Positions 44,710 through 57,366 of a stretch of 64,000 nucleotides of DNA are shown here, piece after piece. Origin of the DNA: Collybiopsis luxurians FD-317 M1. Taxonomy: Eukaryota > Basidiomycota > Agaricomycetes > Agaricales > Omphalotaceae. Made by a program: the position numbers and the translations under genes. Location of the stretch: the NCBI GenBank assembly GCA_000827265.1, contig KN834799.1:308475-372474 (forward strand), read 5' to 3'. Numbering within the stretch: the stretch's first letter is position 1; every line of letters starts with the position of its first letter. The notes under the pieces were generated by a model that saw nothing but the letters and a program-made list of their open reading frames with translations, did no database searches and was not told where the DNA came from.

Positions 44710-47592
44710 TCACGTCGTAACGGCAACTCTTTTACTTGCCTTCTCCCCAATTGCATAGGCAGTGTCGAGTAAATGTGCAGCAAGATGCAGGGGCGCAATA
44801 GACATATCGACTACACGTAAGTTCTGTGTTCCGCTGTGGTATTTTTTGCAGTCAATATTGAACGAAGTAAACTATGCGGTGACGTACTAGACAGATAATT
44901 TCTCGTCAACAACACCGCCGAGCTGCCTTGGTGCCATTGCCGAAGTACCTAGATTTATTACGTCAGGGACAAGAGAAAGAAATTAAAAAAACACTACACT
45001 GTACCAATAGGATGCTGCATAGAACCCAGGTTGTTTCGTACGAATTTCTCAAATTGAGCCTCCGTTTGAACCTCTGGTCCGGGCGTACTAGGTCTAACGA
45101 TGATCTCACTGAGGGGTGCCGTTTGGGAGAGTTTGCGCACAAAAAGCGCCGCTTTCGTCATGATTTTTGTATCTGAATGTATACTGTAAGTTGCGGAACG
45201 TCCGATTTAGTATGAAAAGTGATTACCGTAATTGTTGTTAAGATAATTTGGGTTGATGCTGGGGTCGGCGAGAGGGTCGGAGGATGAAATGTGCTATTTA
45301 GGCTAGGTTATTGCTTAATTTATGCTCTAAAAAAAAATAAATGTACAACTGAACCACGAGCAACGGGATGCTAGCAAGAAAGTATCAGTGAGTCAAAGTT
45401 GGTCGGGCAAACCAGGGCAGTTAGTATGGGAACTCACAGGTAGGGACACTACCAGACTAATGTACGATGTACTATCTTGCGCTGGTACAGTAGCGAAGGC
45501 TTTTTCTACCATGATAAGCTCCACATCACCAACGCTATCGTTTTCCAAAAATCCCTTCTGAATTTCCAGTTGTCTCTTGTGGAATTTGTTCTGCACATTT
45601 TCAATTTCTTTGTTCAGTTCCTCTTTCAACTCTTGTACTTCTGCTTCATTCAGGAAGTTCTTGAGCTTGATGAAGCCATATGCTGAAACTGTCGTCGCGT
45701 AGGCACCAGTCCCATGCTCAAGGCTGGTTCTTACCACTAAGTAAAGAAAAATAATTATCAACGAACAAAAAACTGACTATTCTTGTATCTGCGCTTCCTG
45801 ATATGCCATACTATTGCGCAGCCTGTCTGTAGACACCGAGTCCCTAAGTTACCCAATGATCAATGTTCAGTTGAAGCTCACCGAAAGTGAATACCCCATC
45901 CTTGACAACAAAATCAGATACCAAAAATGTGTGCTCTTGCAGATTCTCGCCAACAGTCGGAAGGGAGACCACTGGTGTGATGTTGAACTTTGAGAGAATC
46001 TCAGGGTTACCAATGCCACTGAGCTCGAGAAGTCGAGGAGTGTTGTAGGAGCCTGCAACACAATAAGCTACGTCTCCTACCTAGGTTGTAGCTATAAGCT
46101 ATGAAACTCACCAGCCGCAACAATTATTTCTTTGTTCACGGGTAACTCAAAACGTAAGGTGGATTCCGGTGACTTCCAGTTCATATTTCCTAGGCACAAC
46201 AAACTGACGGCCTTAGGGGGCTTACTCGAATCAAACTGAATCTTCATCGCGTAGGTTTCCTTCAAGATGATTAAATTTGGTTGAGGTACTATGAGCTCCG
46301 GATCCTTCAAATAAGAGTTGGCGGCATAGGATCTGATTCCCTGCTTCCTGTTTACTGCTGTGTCAATGTTGAACATGCCGGTAGAATCACCATAACCCTG
46401 ACCATTACAAATTAGTGTTGTAACCTGTTAATTCAATCAAGCCTACATACAGGCGTCCTGTTCGTCTTGATACCACCGTTAAGGGTTGTCTCGATGGTCG
46501 GCTTCAATAGTTCCGTGTAAAGAGTATTGTGTGTGGAGTGTACTGGTCCGTCATGCCCTCGGAATGCGGGTTCTTCTCTCCGTGCCTTCAAGTCGTCCTC
46601 GTGCGTGATACCAGGGAATATTTGATCAGTCCCCCACTCATATGCTGCGTAGCTTTCTTCTGCTTTGAAAGAAGGGAGGAGACCTTGCCAGTTCCATCCC
46701 GTACCAAATTCGTTCCAAGCATCGTATTCAGGACTAGATGCACGCATCCTTACAAGATAGTTGATGCCACTCGATCCTCCAAGTAGCCTCCCCCTGTCAA
46801 CTTTTAGAATGTCTGATTGCCCTTTACGTATAAGAGCAGCACATACGCGGATGAGGATACTTGGTTACCATGCAGATTAGGTTGAGGGACCTGAGCTAAG
46901 TGTAAGCAAAATCACTTAAAGTTGTTAAACGCGTCATAATTACCGTTTTATACGACCAGTCAAAATCCAAGTTTCCCCCAGCTAACCCGTACAGTCCTAA
47001 TGCAGTCATTACTAAGGTTAATGAAACGCTCTATGGATGACAATAATATGAACCTGGAACATCCTAAAAAGATCCTTAGCCAGCTGTGACGCCGCAAATT
47101 CAGTGTGACTTACAACCAAAGCTTCTTGACGGTACTTTCCAGCTTCGATAACAAATACACATTTTCCAGGCTCCAGCTGTTCGGCCAGTCTAGGAGGAGT
47201 GCAAGGTCATAAGCAGGAATAGATGTAAATTACGCTGTCCCAACCTAGATGCGAGAGCTAATCCAGCTGTACCACCGCCTACTAACATATTGGCATCAGT
47301 CTCACATGAATCTAGAGCACTTACCAACTACAATGTATTCTACATGGTCTCGCAGAATGGATTCGAGGTCTTTGGATTTCTCACTGACGATGTCTCGAGG
47401 TGTTTGAAAGATGCTTTCCAGTTTCTTCACAATGGCGTCTTCTGGTCTTTGAACCAAAGCTTTGAGCTTCTGAGCGGTATCTTGCTCAGCAGTATAGTGC
47501 GGTACGCCGAAACGTCTCGACAAGCTAGATTTGTGCAAATCGGTCACATCAGGACCTTCGACGAGAGTAGGATCGAGACACCAGATAGACAT
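44710..47592 (-). CDS. GMC (glucose-methanol-choline) oxidoreductase
   Basis: A multi-exon minus-strand gene encodes a complete GMC flavoprotein. The FAD-binding Rossmann motif is VVGGGTAGLALASR (spliced near 47330-47270), then DRGRLLGGSSGINYLV (GMC signature 1, near 46760), TLYTELLKPT, SYNTPRLLELSGIGNP (GMC signature 2, near 46050), NPNYLNNN, MQHPIGTSAMAPRQLGG (catalytic His) and NLRVVDMSIAPLHLAAHL (second His), ending ASKRVAVTT at 44710. The family oxidises alcohols and sugars using FAD, often feeding H2O2 to lignocellulose attack. It differs from secreted members: about 85 residues precede the FAD motif and no signal peptide is evident, so an intracellular enzyme is likely. All visible intron borders are GT-AG. 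Substrate cannot be told from sequence. Confidence 0.8.
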
Positions 47593-50334
47593 GGCTCAGG
47601 AGATTATGGGCCTGTTGGGGCACGGGATACCACTGTGATTTTTATACTCTAGAACACACGCTGATCGGCAGAGGACTTTGATCTCCATCGATAAGCAAAG
47701 ATACTCCCCAACCGAGCTGGTCTGTTGCAGCATTGTCGACTATCCTGGAAATTATCTAGATGCATCGGATACAACCTTAAAAGAAAGTTCATCTACCTGC
47801 AGTAATCATTTTGATACTAGTGGCTATCGGATCCGAATACGTAAATCTAAATGTGGTCAGAGTAGACAATGAGCCCCAAAAGAAGCGACCCTAGATTATA
47901 TGATGCGGCGAGGAAGGCAAAACGATGAAGTGTATTGATACTTAGTTATTATCACTTTTGTAAGTACTGATCTGTGGACCACCAGACCTCAATGTTCATC
48001 GATTTGTTAACGAGGAGCATGACAATCAAAACTTGGAAAGCAGAAATGACCAGTTCAATCGCTTAGCATTCCGATTGCCTCTTTGGATGCACATCTCCTA
48101 TCCATTTGCATCTGAAATTCACAGCTGAATTTTAACGGCAGATCTTGAGCAGATCTACTAAAGCCGCCGTTGCTATTAGAGAAAGAGCTGATCTCAGCAT
48201 GATCGTCAGGCATTTCCCGATCAAGGATGCTGAACCGAAGTCGAAGAATCTGTCAAAGCTACCCAGGCGAGGGTTGGACTAGTATTAAAGCAGAGTTTCA
48301 ATGGGGTTTGTTCAGAACCTAATATCCTCAGACTCAGCATTTTATACCCCAACCTTAGGCTTACTGAAAGACTTGATCAAGACTTGATGATTGTATTGGT
48401 ACGCACACAACCAGGAGTGTTCTCACTTTCCATCTCGGTCTCGAAAATCAGCAATATAAGGCTACTATGAGAACCTACTTTAGGCTTCATCAACTTGTTC
48501 CCGAGGAAGACTCTAAGGTGGAATTAAATTGTACCGACGCAGTAATTGCGAGAAAAACATGCTTTTGGCGGATGGATGTAAAACCTCAGGAGGTATGCTT
48601 AAGTATGCTATATATGGTAAGTTTATTAATAGTATAGTCATTCAATATGGAAAGTAGGAAGGCCTCGCTCGAGAGTCGATTTGGAATGAATGGTTGATAG
48701 CAACTGTCAAGAGCCCAGAACTCCCCTGCATGACTGATATGATTTCCCGATTCATACGCAGAGAATGCGTACAACATATATACTGTATAATTACGACCAT
48801 AAGTGTAGGGGGTGTTACGCATTATGCTGAGCATACAAGTGATAGATGCCGAATGGTGCATTACACATGAAGTTAAGTGTACCCAGAGCTGCAGAATGTA
48901 GCAGTATATTGATCCTCCTAGGCTTAACAGCAAGGATTGGGAATATATGAGTGACTAGACATCACCAATCCAGAGGGAGGAGAGTAGAAAAAACCTGAGG
49001 AAAGAGCACAAGGCCTGACCTGTCATTATGCATGACTTGAAGCCAACTTGGAGCTCAGAGCTATGTGTTACATTGTGTTACATTTTTTAAAATCTCTAAT
49101 TAACAACCTAGTCCTGTAGTATCTCGATCAAAAATCCCTGTCAGGAATTTCCCGCAGATTAATGACTAAGCTTTCCATATGAAAATGGGCATTTAACCGT
49201 CGAGTTTTTTTTTTTTTTTGCACCCAGCTCTGAACATGTTTATTCTTCTCAGTTTTGCCACCTCACACATCTGAAACAACTAACATTCACTCTTTGTGTC
49301 ATGGACAACAGTTAGTCTGACCAATCTGAGAGAAAAAAGCAGGGAAAACCCTATATTCATCCAGAACTGCCAATCAATCCTACTAGCTTCCTCCTCATTG
49401 ATATAGCAAACAATAGGTATGCCTCTGAACTTGAAAGCTCCAGTTGCATGAGAACAGGTATTATAAACACCAATGACAAGTTTCCATCTCCAGTAGCCGT
49501 GATAGCAAAAAAGATCATGTTTATCGGGAATTACAGGCATGGATTGTAGCTGGAAATCACAGAGTTCAATGTCCCATGAAGGTACGAGCTCTTTTACAAT
49601 CATATTGATGACAATCCAACCTTTGTCCAACTGAAATTGGGCCATCTCCGATAATGACTATGTGCATGTCACTACAAAGAAGCGATTAGATGCCTGTGAG
49701 CTTAGTATTAATCTGTTGGAAATTTGTGGCAGGGATTTTGCTTCTGAATCCCAGCAGACTCTACATGAACAGTCTGCCTAGGGGAGACCAGTGACAACCA
49801 TAGGCATTAGCATTATGTGCACTTACAGTTGTAGTTATATAGTAGGTCGGATGGATGATTGTTTAGTTCATTTTTCTCCCTGTTGTCAGATGCCGGCCTT
49901 GTTTCTCTTATCCAGTTCGGGTCTTGGTTCTTGAATTCAATAGTATTCGGCGGAGTGTCACTTACGAGAGTGTGGAAGGCATTGAAAATATATATATATT
50001 TCTCCTTGTAATGGGAGTAGGAAGGAGGTAAATGGGTAGAGGAGAAGCTACAGTGTCTGATTCTTCAAACAATAAAAATTATCTGAAATTGAGCTGTGGG
50101 GCGAGCAACTGGCACTCAGGAGAATACAATAGGGATCCACACCGCAACCATGTACTACATTCAATCCGAAGTTGAAGATCAGTTGAAACTTCAGACACTT
50201 TCAAAAAAAATATTAAAACTTTCTGACAAGCTGTTGGTGTTACAAAGATATATTGGCTCTTCCTGTGTCTCAAATTTTCCCTAGTCCTATTATGCCATTA
50301 ATAACAAGATCAATATACTTCCTTCAGCTTCAAA
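47593..50334. other. Gene-poor region; one unrecognised ORF at 49280-49645 (minus)
   Basis: The minus-strand ORF 49645-49280 (121 codons) has no motif I recognise and no clear neighbours; it may be a transposon remnant. A poly-T run lies at about 49206-49219 and a TA repeat near 49990. Otherwise nothing is seen. Confidence 0.3.
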
Positions 50335-50834
50335 TAGCAAGGTGCCGGCTGGGCTCGGCCATGGCTCACTAAAATTCAGCTGGGCCGTCATAGACGGCCA
50401 GGGCTCAGCTCAGGCTCAGGCCCCAGCCCCAGTCAGCTACATGAATTTATTGTATAATACAAACTGTACCTATCTTTATAATGCATCACAACAAGCTGGC
50501 ATGCAAAAATGCAAAAATTATAGGCATGAAAGCAGTAACACCAATATGTGATTAGTCATGTTAGGGTCACTACCTTAGATCTCACATCCACATTTTGCAG
50601 GGAACAGTGCTAATAAGATTGAATAATACAATGTATGATAGACATCTCATTATCTTCAAAAACTTTTTTTGAATAATATATGTGATTTTATTGGTATTTC
50701 GAAACGTGGTAAAGCCCCAGCCCAAGGCCCCGGCTGCCGGCTTATCAAAATTTTGAGCCGTTGTTGAGCCGGTAAAAGGCTGGGGCCCGGCTTACCCGGC
50801 TCAACGGCTCTGGGCCGGAACCGGCACATCGCTA
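50335..50834. mobile_element. hAT-like MITE, 500 bp, with 8-bp target duplication
   Basis: Ends are inverted: TAGCAAGGTGCCGG at 50335 and, read from the right, TAGCGATGTGCCGG ending at 50834. Next to the ends are GC-rich GGCTGGGCTCGGCC-like blocks, with an AT-rich centre. Flanks are GCTTCAAA (50327-50334) and GCTTCACT (50835-50842), matching at six of eight positions as expected for an aged 8-bp duplication. The TIR type, TSD length and GC-rich subterminal blocks fit hAT non-autonomous elements. No coding capacity. Confidence 0.7.
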
Positions 50835-50842
50835 GCTTCACT

Positions 50843-51769
50843 CTTATTTGATGCACCACTAGTATTCAGGGATATGCGCCGGTTGCCTCATGATTTAAGG
50901 AGGCCAAGGTTTATCTTTTATGTACCTTCCGTCCCTGCTTTGGATAAAAGGCTATATGAATGATTAACCGTTTGAGCTTATTCGGCGACACGACATGGAA
51001 TACTTCCAAGTTCCTGTTCGTTTTCAAATTTATGGGGTATATATAGCTGGCCTCAGCCCTTGGCCTATCTTTGTGAGCCAAAAATTATAGAGATACATTC
51101 AATTTTGGTTATCAATAGAATATTCTTTGTTTTCTGACTCCTGAGTTAAGCTTCCACAATGCCAGACTGTTAAACAAGGTATCAGCTGCATTTACACGGT
51201 GATCTACCATGGAGTCAATGTCATTCATGTTGTATGGACGAAAACCAGCATTGCTATCAAGTTTCTGTGCAAAGCAGATGGTATAAGGGACACTAAAGGG
51301 ATGGAATATGGGAGAACCATTGTGCATGCCATGCCGGTGTGCATTTAAGAACGATCCTCGGATCTTACTATGTATGACTATCCTTAGTCACACCATCTGC
51401 TCGGGACCACACTATTCAGCCCTTTTCGGGAGGATCCACTTGACTAGCTTCTCAATTGGTTTCCCCTTAGTACCGACATGTTGTATGTACAGAAAATATT
51501 CCTCGGTCCATTCAAGATTTACTTCCGACTAGTGTACAACTATTGGGGAGTATCTCTCGTTTGCGTGACGGTCGCTCTCTGTGTCCTTTAGTTTTGGGTG
51601 TTCGCTACATCTCCGAGGTCTAGCCGTAAATTTGACAGATTACACGTTCCGTTTTCCAAAGCCAAGATCTCTAATTCACCAGTCTGTCTTTAAAAGATGC
51701 CATTTGTGACTGCGCTTTTCTTTCCACCACCGCCACCTGATGACCACGCTGTTCTAAAGAACGAGAGGG
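50843..51769. other. Gene-free stretch
   Basis: No supported gene. An ORF at 51308-51532 and its antisense partner have no recognisable features. Confidence 0.35.
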
Positions 51770-52560
51770 ATTTCATAGCTTACAGGCAATACCATTATTG
51801 TCCGTTGGAGTGGCTGAGCTATGAGAAGGTCGTATATAGCTGAATATACTGTCGTATGTGTCTCTGTGTTCTGTCTATGAACTACGCTAGATTAATAGCC
51901 TCTGAACCTAGCACATGTCAACAATGAGAAACCCCTACTCCACCGTGAGTACTGAATCGAGAACGTTCCCTTTATTCTCAAGGTCGGAAAAGGTACCGGC
52001 TTTTACAATATTTTTTTCAACTTCAACTTAGCTCATTTTCAGCTCTAAATGAAGGCAGCGTCGAGATCCGTATGCAACTTATGGACGGTCCTAAAGACTT
52101 CTACGCAACCGATCCTCCCCGCAGCGAGTTAATCATGCTGCTCGAACCTGGCAAAGGCATCAAGCTGAACATCAAGACTCCAGGATCCGACTCGAACATT
52201 ACCACTACAGAGCTGAAGTTCAACTACGAAAATACCTTCCCGGACGTCTTCATCCAGCTCATATGAGGTGCTCCTGAGGGATGTGGTCAAAGGTGATCAT
52301 TCGACAGTTGTTCGCGACGATGAATTGGCTGCTGCGTGGGAGGAGGTGAGTTTAACAGCGATATTCATTTATATGTGTTGTTTGATCGTTATTGAACTAA
52401 CCGGTGCATATACGCGTCTGATCTCCCCCATTCTTCTTTGGACTGATGGAGAAGGCGGTGGAGAGAAGCCTTTTCCGATCCAGTATGAACGTGACTCGCG
52501 GAGACCTGAAGGACCTGATGAGTTTTTGGCCAAGTATAGGTATAAGCCTCGAAGGGACTG
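51770..52560 (+). pseudogene. Truncated G6PD gene copy
   Basis: A short remnant of exon 1 (ATAGCTTACAGGCAATACC, near 51778) is followed directly, after a large deletion, by the exon end [11 protein letters not shown] (51965-51990) and the C-terminal coding region: [46 protein letters not shown] and DEFLAKYRYKP. A small deletion and a stop at 52264-52266 split the C-terminal part. The catalytic and NADP-binding regions are missing. It is the counterpart of the gene at 33045-34887. Confidence 0.85.
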
Positions 52561-53341
52561 ACTGTATGGTAAGTGGCATTAAGTTACGAGGAAAGAATTT
52601 CGCCTTGGTTTAACAAGATACTTTAACAATCAAAATCGTGGCGGATTAGCCAATGGTAAAGTACAGACTCGAACTGTTTGTTCTTAGTGTTAAATTTCTT
52701 CAATTGCATGACGAAGCGAAATGGATCCCTCGAAATGGATCCCTTTGAAAAAACCTTCTGAACGTGGATGTGCCGGGACTGGATAGAGGCGAGAGACCCA
52801 ATACTATCTTCTCTGAGACTTCTGCAGAGTGGAAGTTAGGCATGGGGATCAGCAGAAGCACCGAAACCCAAAAAATAAACTCTACACTTCATATCGAGCC
52901 TCGCCATCCCTGACCCTCCGCCCCTGTACATGCTTACCTTCAAAATTGAATCAGACCAAGTAGTATCTCAGCTTTAACACATCAAGTTGCATTAAAAAAG
53001 CCCTGTTCTCTACAAGTTGGAGATGTACAGAGAAAAAAAGGGTCGAGTAGAATATTTCGTGATTAATTAAAGTCCGGTTGCATGATAAATAGAATGTATG
53101 TGTGGAAGGGAGAATGATCCATCCGTCCGAAGATGTGAGTAGAGTTCACAAAAAGACACATGCGGGGGATGAATATGTCGAAGTGACTAAAAGCGGACGT
53201 GGAGATAGGAGCGGGAGGAGGAGCGGGAGTAAAGAGGTTAACGTACTGCTAGCATAAATATGTGTGTCATATTGAATGAATGAACAAACCCGACGCCCTG
53301 CCAAGACTAGAAAACCCAAATATACCAGGTGCTCTCCTATT
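52561..53341. other. Region between convergent G6PD and CFEM 3' ends
   Basis: No gene. It is the source-like copy for 40828-41395 and for the inverted match 32615-33044, so three related copies exist in the window. AAGTCCGGTTGCATGATAAA lies in the best conserved part. Confidence 0.7.
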
Positions 53342-54168
53342 CTACTCGACGAGGAGCGCGCCAAAAATAACTCCAACAATGGTCATTCCTACACTGAACA
53401 CTGTTGTCTGACTGATTAGACCAGCGGTATGCAAGGAAGCGGCATTGCTAGATGATGAGCCCGTGCTGCTAGCGGTACCACTTGCCGAGCTGGTTGGTGA
53501 CGTGATGGATGCGCTGCTAGAAGGCCCAGATGAGGAAGTACTAGAGACAGTACTGGTACCGGAGGAAGATGACGACGGTAGGGCAGTAATTGAGAACGAT
53601 AGTGACGTGCTTGGGCTGGCGAGAGCGCAAAATTGGTTTGTCAGCCCTTCAGCGGTGGCAAGTTCGGTGGAACAGTTAGATTGCTGGATGCAGGAGACGA
53701 GGGAAGATTGGTAGTTTGTGCTAGAAATAGACAAGTTTAGAACTGGACGAAGGAAAATAATTTGGGGCGAATACGCACTTGTTGCAGTAGCAGCTTTCGG
53801 GTACTACGTTCGTACAATCTACTTGCGCAATAGCCGTCAAGAAGCAATTGCCGACTACGCAGTCAAAAATCAGAACGCCCTATAACTCTGGAAAAAAAAG
53901 TCAAGGTTTACACACCGCATTGCGAAACCCCGCTCAACGATGGCAAACTTGCTGATGATGTGGAGCTAGCGGACGTTGTGCTTGTACTGGTACCAGAGGT
54001 CGACCCACTAGAAGATCCCGAAGAGCTTCCCGATGACAAGGAGCCTGAACCGGACACTGATGAACTCGTCGACGAAGATTGGGCAGCTACGAGGGAAAAT
54101 ATGGACAGTAAAACGCTTAGCAGCAGCGGGAGTACCAGCAGACGTGGAGGGTTGGATTGAGAGAGCAT
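53342..54168 (-). CDS. CFEM-domain, probably GPI-anchored cell-surface protein
   Basis: Three exons (54168-53916, 53854-53779, 53720-53342) total 708 nt, 235 residues. An N-terminal signal peptide (LLVLPLLLSVLLSIFSLVAA) is followed by a Ser/Thr/Gly-rich stretch. The CFEM domain has eight cysteines in the order C-x3-C-x9-C-x7-C-x-C-x11-C-x5-C-x14-C, including SQCVGNCF, ESCYC and SNCSTE. A second Ser/Thr-rich region and a hydrophobic tail (FSVGMTIVGVIFGALLVE) suggest a GPI anchor. CFEM proteins act in haem or iron acquisition, adhesion or host interaction. The gene is convergent with the G6PD remnant and divergent from the b5 reductase remnant. It is the only intact gene of this block. Confidence 0.85.
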
Positions 54169-54504
54169 CGAGGTCGGCGCAAAAGGGGGATGTTAAGGAA
54201 ACGGTTGACGACTGCGACGATGGCAGCGAGCTCGATGCAGTGTTACAGTGTTGCCTGTCACAGTCACCCGGGAATTTCGAGCCCGGGGCGGCATTCAGGC
54301 CCCGGCGGCTCTGTAACTCCGGACTTTGCCACCGCCACTGGCCTACTGCGCGGCCTAAACGTTCAAAAGATCTCCATCGTCGCAGCTACAAGCCTATCTT
54401 CCTACACTTGCTTCGAAGGATGCTCAACTACTACAGTGAAATCGCAATTCGACAATCGCATTCAGGGGTACACGAGCCTGAGTCTGAGGTGTGCAAAGCT
54501 CCGG
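54169..54504. other. CFEM upstream flank
   Basis: No gene. The part at 54305-54365 matches the reverse complement of 32490-32545, showing that the G6PD block at 33 kb once had a CFEM neighbour. Confidence 0.6.
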
Positions 54505-55500
54505 ACTGACTCTAGTACTTACAGGTAAACTTGGATCCCTTCGTTTGCCTTCTCTCGGGTCCAGGAGTGCAATAATAAGGCGAACGGGCATTGTTTGATT
54601 GAATTTAGTGACTTTCCAAGTTACGGAATAAAGATGACGTGAGACGCGGTAAAAGTAGTATTTGATTCCTCACATTTGTAAAGCTAGTCTCGCTCTTATT
54701 CGCTTGCTAGCGCCGGTTTTCAAATTTTGAACCCCAATTAACTGTCGTAAATCAACCTGTCGTGAAATCTAATGCTCAGTCTACTAAGTATTTCTTTGGT
54801 AGGATACTTCTCATCATGTTCCGGAATACAACCATATGTCACCATTGTGATTCTGTGCGACTTGAACGAAAAGTCGGCGCAAAAGTTTGCTATAAACTGC
54901 TCTCCTTCACAACACATTATGTCCGACTTCCTTACCATAAAAGCCAATTCTAGTACTTCCCTTATCCAGATTCTTCAATACGCGTTTGAGGAGCCAGTGC
55001 TGGGCCAGTGTCTAAAACTTGATATCTCCTCAATGGAAACACGACGGAAACAGACATCATTATGAATGATATCATTGAAGAATATGAGCATTGAGGAAAA
55101 ATTACCTGAATATTTTCAATGCATCTATGTTTTCAGTGCTCCTTCTAAAGAATGGAAGGGTACGCTGGCATAGCTGATATCATATTCGCAGAGCTGGATT
55201 ATCTTTTTTTTTTTGCCATGCTTGAAGGGCAGAATCGACGCAAACTCATCAAAGAATACACCCCCACCGCCTGAGGACCCACCAACGATCCCGTCAGAGT
55301 TTACGTTTCTGATAAGTGCGATTTGGGTCTCTGTCTGAATGGCGAACAATACTGAATTATGAATAATACTTTCAGGATGATTGACGAGCTTGTAGGACTT
55401 AAGGAATGTAATCGGTGCCATGGGTATTCAGGATAGGGAGAACTCGGGGGCGCACTGGTAAAGAAGTTGGATACACTAAATATCAGCTTGGTTCCTGCAG
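54505..55500 (+). pseudogene. b5 reductase gene copy, promoter plus 3' exons only
   Basis: The promoter region 54505-54930 follows 37890-38320, including GGATAC/GGATAT and the GCTATAA box. Coding sequence then jumps directly to LIQILQYAFEEPV (about 54958), skipping everything between 38330 and 39640. Later blocks match LPEYFQCI, PSKEWKG and LIKEYTPPPP-like sequence but carry frameshifts and lost splice sites. It is a pseudogene of the 38330-40195 gene. Confidence 0.85.
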
Positions 55501-56951
55501 ACTTCCATGAGATTGTTTTACAAAAGGCTGATAGTGGACAGATAAATATCAGAGAATTGAACGAAGGCGAAGGAAACGAATGCTGGATTGTCTAAGTGGT
55601 ACAATATACAACAAAGGGAGAATTCAAACCACGAGAGTATAGTTGGCTTGATCAATAAATCCAAAAACAGTTTTTCAGGTTAACCGTCTTGAACATTATG
55701 TTCAACGTGAGGCTTCGGTATTTTATGGAGTTTAACATAATTACCGGGGGACATCTACTCGTACTGCAGAAATGTTACGTAGGTTTTCGGTCAAATTTAC
55801 TACGGAAATGCCACTACTTTCGTCATTTCTTGGACGTGCACGTTACTGGTAGATTGAGGGCCTACAGAAAAAGGCTGATCGGGTATCTCGCTCAAAACAC
55901 TCCACAATTCCTCTTCTCTTTCGTTTCTTTATTGAGTTTTAAGTTCAGTCTCCCGGCATATTCATCTGCGAGTTACATTCTCAAAGATCATCCACTTTCG
56001 ATTTGTGAATTGCGACTCGCAAAGCAGTGAGTGAAATTAATCAATTTGCAACGTACAACGCCAGTTCAGTTGTGGGTAACCTACGCTTTATCACTTTCAG
56101 TTTCAGTTAGTACGAAAGCCTTAAAAAACCTCCGAAAAGATGGCCGAATTCGTGCACTTGTGCAAATATTAAGCAGTAATACAAAAGTTTCACTGCGTGC
56201 ATGGTGTAGGTGCTGGTGGGTGATATAGGAAATGAGAATAAAGTAACAATGCGGAAAAGATAGATCTCGAAGAGCTCCTATATACCTTCTTAACCCTAAT
56301 TGCTTTTCAAGAAGTTCCAATGCATCTGTTTTAGAAGTATATCTTCCTCGAAAGTCTCAATGTTTTCTATATATCTTCAACGTTTCCGAAGTTCTAATAT
56401 ATCTAGATAGCCGCGTACACTGCAAAATCTCTACAAAAGTCTTAAATTATAAAACAGCTTCACAGTATACATCTATTCCCCAAGTTCCATCATCCCGCTC
56501 TAAGTCAAAATTCATCGTCTGAAATGCTTCATGCACAAAACCGACGCGACGTAAGGAGCTTTCTGTTTTATTGTCAGCTAAGAGTCATGGAATTATCCCA
56601 AGATGTATTGGATCTTCCTCGGTCCTATATTTTCCCACTGTTACGCTCATGCTAACATCCGTCAGTCCACTTTTAAGATGCGAGTGGTTTCAAATAAATT
56701 CTGAGTTGATCTTATATGACCTTCCTACTTCAAGGGTCTCATTAATCACGACGTTGTTAATGGATATATTAAAGTTCACTGGCATTCCATCTTATCAACA
56801 TGATATGGTCAGGGTCCCGCAAGATCTTGTGAAATATATATCCAAATCAATGGGTAGCCGTCTTCAAGTTGCTATGCAGAGCCTTGTTTGGCTATGGCTC
56901 AAGACTGCTGCCTTTTTATTCTATAATGGAAAGTCTACATGAATTCCTGGG
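55501..56951. other. Gene-free stretch
   Basis: ORFs such as 55689-56030 have no recognisable motif or compositional signal. Nothing is supported. Confidence 0.35.
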
Positions 56952-57204
56952 CCAGGTGTAAAGTGGTTATCTTACCGGGCCCAGTGCTCAAGACCTAACA
57001 TAGACAGGTTTTATAGATGTCCGTAGGTACAGGCTATTTAGGCAATGGTAAGAAGTAAAAGTTAAGAATAGTAATGGCCAGGATGGCCTTATATACGGAC
57101 ATTCGTGTATATTAAGTAATGATTGACTATTTATGGCCTAGGCAAAGGGTAGTTTTCCAGATGGGGATAGTACTAATCAGAGGATAAGGAGTCGTTACAC
57201 CTGG
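56952..57204. mobile_element. Possible 253-bp MITE
   Basis: CCAGGTGTAA at 56952 is inverted at 57195-57204 (TTACACCTGG), with partial matching beyond (CTGGGCCAGG and CCTGGGCTAC). The inside is AT-rich and non-coding. No target duplication could be established, so this is tentative. Confidence 0.35.
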
Positions 57205-57366
57205 GCTACAAATCTTATGTGTCAGATGGAAGCAGTGCTTTATAGACCACAATGAGTTTAGGAAAATGGGATAAGATGCAAAAATAAGATTCAAATCTAC
57301 AGTTGGATCTTGCAGAACTACGCACAGATTAGCGAAGCATTTAGAGAGTTACTTCTACTCTCAATG

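Noticed and set aside
55689..56228. 113- and 65-codon plus-strand ORFs
   Set aside because: Amino-acid composition looks random and no intron or motif evidence supports a gene.
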